Below, in pieces: positions 4,092 through 7,213 of a DNA stretch of 7,213 nucleotides. The stretch's first letter is position 1. Every line of letters starts with the position of its first letter. The stretch covers positions 1 to 7,213 of the forward strand of contig JALOPO010000247.1 in the NCBI GenBank assembly GCA_025453855.1, read 5' to 3'. The stretch is from Gemmatimonadaceae bacterium. GTDB taxonomy: Bacteria > Gemmatimonadota > Gemmatimonadetes > Gemmatimonadales > Gemmatimonadaceae. A program made the position numbers and the translations under genes. The notes beneath the pieces were generated by a model. That model was not told the origin of the DNA, ran no database searches, and worked only from the letters and a program-made list of their open reading frames with translations.

Positions 4092-6619
4092 GGCACCGCG
4101 ACGACCGTGTCGCCACGCGTAGGGCGCCAGTGCGCGCGTCCGGTCACGCGCAGCGTGCTGTCGCCCGACGCGTCGACCGCGGCCGTGCCGGCGCCATCGG
4201 CATCGGCGCGCGTGGTGGCGCGCACCGTCCGGAAGCGGGCCCCCGCGAGCGCCACGGAATCGAGTGTCAGCTCCGCGGCACCACGCCAGCGCCCGTCGGC
4301 GAGCACGCCGTCCGCGCGCGCATCGAGGCGCGAGGCACGCAGGTCGTTGCGCATGATCGCATCCCCCGACAGCGCCGCCGCGATGCCGAGCGAATCAGGG
4401 CGGCCGCCGAGCGTCGCGCGCAGCGTCATCGCCCCCGCGAGCGAATCGCCCTCGCTCGCGATCCACGGCCGGAGCGCGCCGAGCGAGTCGACGAAGAGCC
4501 GCACCGCGAGGGTGTCGCTGCGTCCCGGTGCGAGCCCCAGCCCACCGGCCGCGAGCAGCTGGCCGAGCGTGCTGGTGACCGCCACCGTGTCCACGCGCAC
4601 GCGCCCGTCGGCGAAGGTGAGGCGCGCCGTCCCCGCGGTCACGCGCACCGCATCCACGCGCGAGCGGGCGAGCGTCGCCTGCACCGAGCCGTCGAGCGTC
4701 GCCAGCGAGGCGCCGTTCACGTTCACGTCGCCGGTGAGCGTCAGCGCCGTCGATGGCAGGTCGGCGCGGCCGAGCGCGCGGCGCAGGTCGAGCTCCGCCA
4801 GCGAGAGCGTGCCACGCGCCCCGTACGCGATCGGGTCGCCATCGATCACCCCCGTCCAGTCGATGCGCCCCATGTCGCCGGCCAGCCGCGCCGAGACGTC
4901 GAGCGCGGGGAGCGTGCCGCTCACCGTGATCGGCCCGCTCATCGTCCCGCGCAGCGGCACGAGCGGATACGAGTTGGCGAGCATCGACCACGAGAGCTGC
5001 GGCGCGTCGAGCTGCAGGTCGTAGCGCACGAAGGCGTCGGCGAGCGTGATGCGCCCGCCACCCGTGACGTGGCTCGGCGGCGCGCTGCTCCCGTCCTCGT
5101 GCCAGAGGTCGGCGTCGCGCAGCCGCACGTCGGTCCAGATGCTGTCGAGCCGCACGCGCCCGCGCACCCAGCCATCGACCTGCGCGAACTCGGGATTGAG
5201 GAAGCGCGGTGTGCGGAGGTCGGCGCGCGTCATCTCGAGCGCGAAGTCGCGGAACTTCGCGTCGGCCGGGAAGAGGATGTCGAGCCCCCCCGCCCCGCGC
5301 CCCGTGCTCGTCGCGCCGGCCACGTTCGCGTCGCGGAAGGTGAAGCGCACGTCGTCCACGGTGAAGCGGTTGAGCGGCCCGCCGCTCGCCTGCACGCGCC
5401 CGGTGAAGCGCCCGCGCCACGGGTACGGGAACGGGACGCCGCGGAACTCGCGCAGGAGCGCGAAGTCGAGCGGATCGGCCTCCAGGTCCACGTCGGTGAG
5501 CGCCACCACCGGCCCGCCCACCGCCCACGTCATCCGGCCGCGCACGCGCGAGCCGAACGAGCGCGCGTCCATGTCGCTGATCGCGTAGCGCAGCACCTGC
5601 GGGTCCTGCCGCCGGTTGCGGATGCGCAGCATCATCGACCCGGTCCCCTGGCGCGGGAAGCTCTCGGTCAGCCAGGCGATGTCGTTCATCGACACCGAGT
5701 CGCCGCGCACGTCCAGCGAGTAGAGGATCGGGTTGCGCCCGCCCCAGCGGATGTCGCCCCACATGGCGCCGCGCGATCCGGGCAGGCGGAAGCGGAGCGT
5801 GTCGACGAAGATCGTGTCGCCGGTCCAGCGCACGTCGCCGCGCGCATCGGTGAAGACGAACGGCGGGTCGTGCTCGGTGACCCTGAGCGCCGTGACCCGG
5901 AAGAGCCGCCCGGCCGTGTCGGGATGGGCGAAGCGGATCACGCTCGCCGCCGCGCTCCCGTCGGTCCACCGCCAGGTGCGCAGGAAGCCCGTCGAGACGT
6001 CGCGTCGGCGGCGGATCAGCGCGTCGGTGCGCGCCAGGTTGGTCGTGATCGCGCTGTCGCGCCGCGCGCCGCGCAGCGAGTCGGCGGGCGACCAGGGCAT
6101 GGAGAGCAGGAAGGCGCCGCGTGCGACCTGCACGTCCTCGAGGTAGACGTAGTCGCCCAGGCTCCCCTTGGGGCGCCGTGTCGCCGGCCCGCGCCGCGGC
6201 GGGAAGATGCGCTTGTAGTTCCAGTCGCCGCCGCGGATCGTGTCGCCGTCGCCGTACTTGAGGACGTGCGCGTAGACCGACCCCACGCGCACGCGACGCA
6301 GGACGATGCGCCGGTCGAGCACGTCGCGCGGATCCCAGTCGGCGCGCACGCGACCGAGTGCGAGGAGCACGGTGCCGTCGCGCTCCGCGATCTCGAGCGT
6401 GTCGAGCGTGACGCCGGTGATCAGGTCGCCGCCGATCGTCCCCACGTGCAGCCGTCCCTGCACGCTCCCCGCCAGCCGGTCGACGACGAGCTGCCGCACG
6501 AAGCCGCGACCGGTGGCCGTGCCGGTGAGCACGAGCACCGCCACCACGAGTCCCAGCGCCATGAGCAGCACCGTGCCGAGGCCGGCCACGAGCACGATGC
6601 GTCGCCGCTTGATCGCCAT
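3614..6619 (-). CDS. tamB: TamB, N-terminal part (membrane anchor and beta-rich groove), ends out of frame
   Basis: TamB proteins are inner-membrane-anchored, periplasm-spanning beta-taco proteins of the AsmA-like/bridge-like group, implicated in outer-membrane protein assembly and phospholipid transport. Here KRRR (4-7) and a hydrophobic segment (8-33) form the signal anchor. Then come about 800 residues of repeating strands with typical family phrases such as VGTIGGDLITGVTLDTLEI, RADWDPRDVLDRRIVLRRV and repeated G-x-I/V-x-V-x-G blocks. The real product follows this frame only to about 4091 (about 843 residues). The last 158 residues, to the stop at 3614, are low-complexity Arg/Ser/Ala/Trp sequence produced by the wrong frame. 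The start lies three bases after the Omp85 stop; a weak GGCAGG ribosome site sits about 11 bases upstream, inside the preceding gene, suggesting coupling. The authentic part contains no cysteine. Confidence 0.88.
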   Translation of the reverse strand: MAIKRRRIVLVAGLGTVLLMALGLVVAVLVLTGTATGRGFVRQLVVDRLAGSVQGRLHVGTIGGDLITGVTLDTLEIAERDGTVLLALGRVRADWDPRDVLDRRIVLRRVRVGSVYAHVLKYGDGDTIRGGDWNYKRIFPPRRGPATRRPKGSLGDYVYLEDVQVARGAFLLSMPWSPADSLRGARRDSAITTNLARTDALIRRRRDVSTGFLRTWRWTDGSAAASVIRFAHPDTAGRLFRVTALRVTEHDPPFVFTDARGDVRWTGDTIFVDTLRFRLPGSRGAMWGDIRWGGRNPILYSLDVRGDSVSMNDIAWLTESFPRQGTGSMMLRIRNRRQDPQVLRYAISDMDARSFGSRVRGRMTWAVGGPVVALTDVDLEADPLDFALLREFRGVPFPYPWRGRFTGRVQASGGPLNRFTVDDVRFTFRDANVAGATSTGRGAGGLDILFPADAKFRDFALEMTRADLRTPRFLNPEFAQVDGWVRGRVRLDSIWTDVRLRDADLWHEDGSSAPPSHVTGGGRITLADAFVRYDLQLDAPQLSWSMLANSYPLVPLRGTMSGPITVSGTLPALDVSARLAGDMGRIDWTGVIDGDPIAYGARGTLSLAELDLRRALGRADLPSTALTLTGDVNVNGASLATLDGSVQATLARSRVDAVRVTAGTARLTFADGRVRVDTVAVTSTLGQLLAAGGLGLAPGRSDTLAVRLFVDSLGALRPWIASEGDSLAGAMTLRATLGGRPDSLGIAAALSGDAIMRNDLRASRLDARADGVLADGRWRGAAELTLDSVALAGARFRTVRATTRADADGAGTAAVDASGDSTLRVTGRAHWRPTRGDTVVAVPRGGCASAGAWSAPTRSTPRRWPSAWRCATWRGSRRASARWAGRSPPPRGSVARAPIRRPSSRRVSMPWRWARRASAWRPSRRGTRASGSASARASPTTGASRSWPTSWSPRWRRWPAYRACSAMRRSAARWRSTRCASACSRRSRRSWCAPRDRCAGH
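4086..4093 (-). other. Reading-frame break in tamB (one base missing or two extra)
   Basis: On the coding strand the run CCGAGGGG at 4093-4086 marks the switch. Upstream the frame reads GDTVVAVP. Downstream, the frame displaced by one base reads EGRLRLGGRLVGTDSLDA and leads into the conserved TamB domain. Adding one G to the G4 run, or near it, joins both parts. The frames overlap openly for some distance, so the exact position is judged from protein plausibility. A classical -1 slippery heptamer is not present. A sequencing or assembly undercall in the G run is the simplest explanation; a genuine mutation is possible. Confidence 0.75.
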
Positions 6620-6622
6620 GGG

Positions 6623-7213
6623 CTAGAACGCCTGCCCGATGGCGAAGAAGAACGTCACCGGCCCCAGGAAGCCGCGCTGCGGGCGCGGCTGGTAGCTCCC
6701 CGTGCAGCTCTGGTAGGGCTCCTGCTCGAAGACGCCGTTCACGCGGCGTGCGACGATCGTGTTGCCGGGGCTCACGCACTGCAGCGGCGCGGTGCCGTCG
6801 GCGCGGATCGGCGCGTTGAAGTAGGCGGCGCCGGCGCGGGGCGCGAAGTCGTTGTAGCCGAAGTCGAGGCGGATCACGCCGATCGGCGAGAAGAAGCGCA
6901 CGCCGAGGCCGGGCGTCACGCGCAGCGTGTTGTCGCGCAGGCTCGCGTCCGGCGCGCCGCGGCTCCAGACCTGCCCCACGTCGGCGAAGAGCGTGTACTG
7001 CAGCACCGTCGGCAGGAACGGGCTCCGCACGCGGAGCTCGGCGTTCCCCACCGCCACCGTGTTGCCCCCCACCGGCACGATGCGCAGCGGCTGGTCGCCG
7101 GGACGCACCTGCAGCGTGAAGAGCGAATCGCCGCCGCCGGCCAGCGGCAGCGCCACCGGGTCGTTCGCCATCACGTACGCCACCGGCCCGAGCTCGTTCT
7201 GCCGGAAGCCGCG
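6623..7213 (-). CDS. Omp85-family outer-membrane barrel protein (BamA/TamA-like), C-terminal part (cut by right edge)
   Basis: The 196 visible residues are the end of an Omp85 barrel. Omp85 proteins insert or fold other barrels in the outer membrane. The first codons in the window read RGFRQNELGP: the conserved RGF motif of loop 6, which folds back into the barrel. Typical strands follow: VAVGNAELRVRSP, LQYTLFADVGQVWSRG, LRVTPGLGVRFFSPIGVIRLDFGYN, and the last strand FLGPVTFFFAIGQAF with the required C-terminal aromatic. The POTRA domains and most of the barrel lie outside the window. The last extracellular loop is long (about 40 residues) and holds the only two visible cysteines, 24 residues apart. 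The gene is first in the visible part of the operon and directly precedes tamB, as tamA precedes tamB in enterobacteria. This favours a Tam-like role, but BamA itself cannot be excluded without the POTRA count. Confidence 0.9.
   Translation of the reverse strand, partial: RGFRQNELGPVAYVMANDPVALPLAGGGDSLFTLQVRPGDQPLRIVPVGGNTVAVGNAELRVRSPFLPTVLQYTLFADVGQVWSRGAPDASLRDNTLRVTPGLGVRFFSPIGVIRLDFGYNDFAPRAGAAYFNAPIRADGTAPLQCVSPGNTIVARRVNGVFEQEPYQSCTGSYQPRPQRGFLGPVTFFFAIGQAF

Noticed and set aside
4086..4093. Programmed -1 ribosomal frameshift in tamB
   Set aside because: No X-XXY-YYZ slippery heptamer and no evident downstream stimulatory structure were seen; an indel is simpler.
2128..4116. Minus-strand frame of 662 codons over the tamB C-terminal part
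   Set aside because: Arg/Ala-rich shadow of the real frame, with no family motifs.
2926..4122. Long open frame on the plus strand opposite tamB (398 codons)
   Set aside because: Low-complexity Ser/Arg/Pro/Ala product typical of the antisense frame of GC-rich coding DNA; the minus strand carries recognisable TamB motifs.
4107..5024. Plus-strand frame of 305 codons
   Set aside because: Ser/Arg/Ala-rich antisense shadow of tamB.
4395..6779. Long minus-strand frame (794 codons) overlapping tamB and the Omp85 gene
   Set aside because: Arg/Ala/His-rich nonsense spanning the boundary of two recognised genes; a shadow frame.

Overview
High-GC DNA with strongly GC-biased third codon positions. It encodes parts of a Gram-negative outer-membrane assembly system: an Omp85 barrel and a TamB protein. 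The DUF6941-type protein and the style of the TamB and Omp85 sequences make a member of Gemmatimonadota my best guess. That is an inference from sequence feel, not a computed assignment.

Layout. (1) 1-444, minus strand: N-terminal 148 residues of an EamA/DMT-type membrane transporter that runs off the left edge. (2) 445-589: a 145-bp divergent promoter region; both flanking genes have a TANNNT box only 5-6 bases before their ATG, suggesting leaderless transcripts. (3) 590-1033, plus strand: a small DUF6941-like protein of unknown function. (4) 1034-1303: a 270-bp convergent intergenic gap, largely filled by a 202-bp inverted-repeat element (1072-1273). Its 41-bp arms match at 38 of 41 positions and each contains three 9-bp units. 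Its interior holds two more units, three degenerate 7-bp units and two small hairpins. (5) 1304-7213, minus strand: an apparent operon read from right to left. It starts with the C-terminal third of an Omp85-family (BamA/TamA-like) barrel, cut by the right edge exactly at its RGF motif. After 3 bases comes tamB (6619 to 2163). After 1 base comes an NlpC/P60 cell-wall peptide hydrolase (2161 to 1304).

The three-gene operon couples an outer-membrane barrel with its inner-membrane-anchored, periplasm-spanning TamB partner. It adds a peptidase whose active-site spacing matches the gamma-D-glutamyl-L-diamino acid endopeptidases. The very short gaps, and a Shine-Dalgarno sequence lying inside the last tamB codons, suggest translational coupling.

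The tamB reading frame is broken once, near 4086-4093. One missing base (for example G4 instead of G5 on the coding strand) restores an approximately 1485-residue protein with a complete TamB C-terminal domain. A sequencing or assembly error is the simplest explanation, but a real mutation cannot be excluded. The most unusual items are the inverted-repeat element, the TamB-Omp85-NlpC/P60 arrangement, and the fact that the visible Omp85 part and the whole of TamB each contain exactly two cysteines, paired close to the C-terminus.
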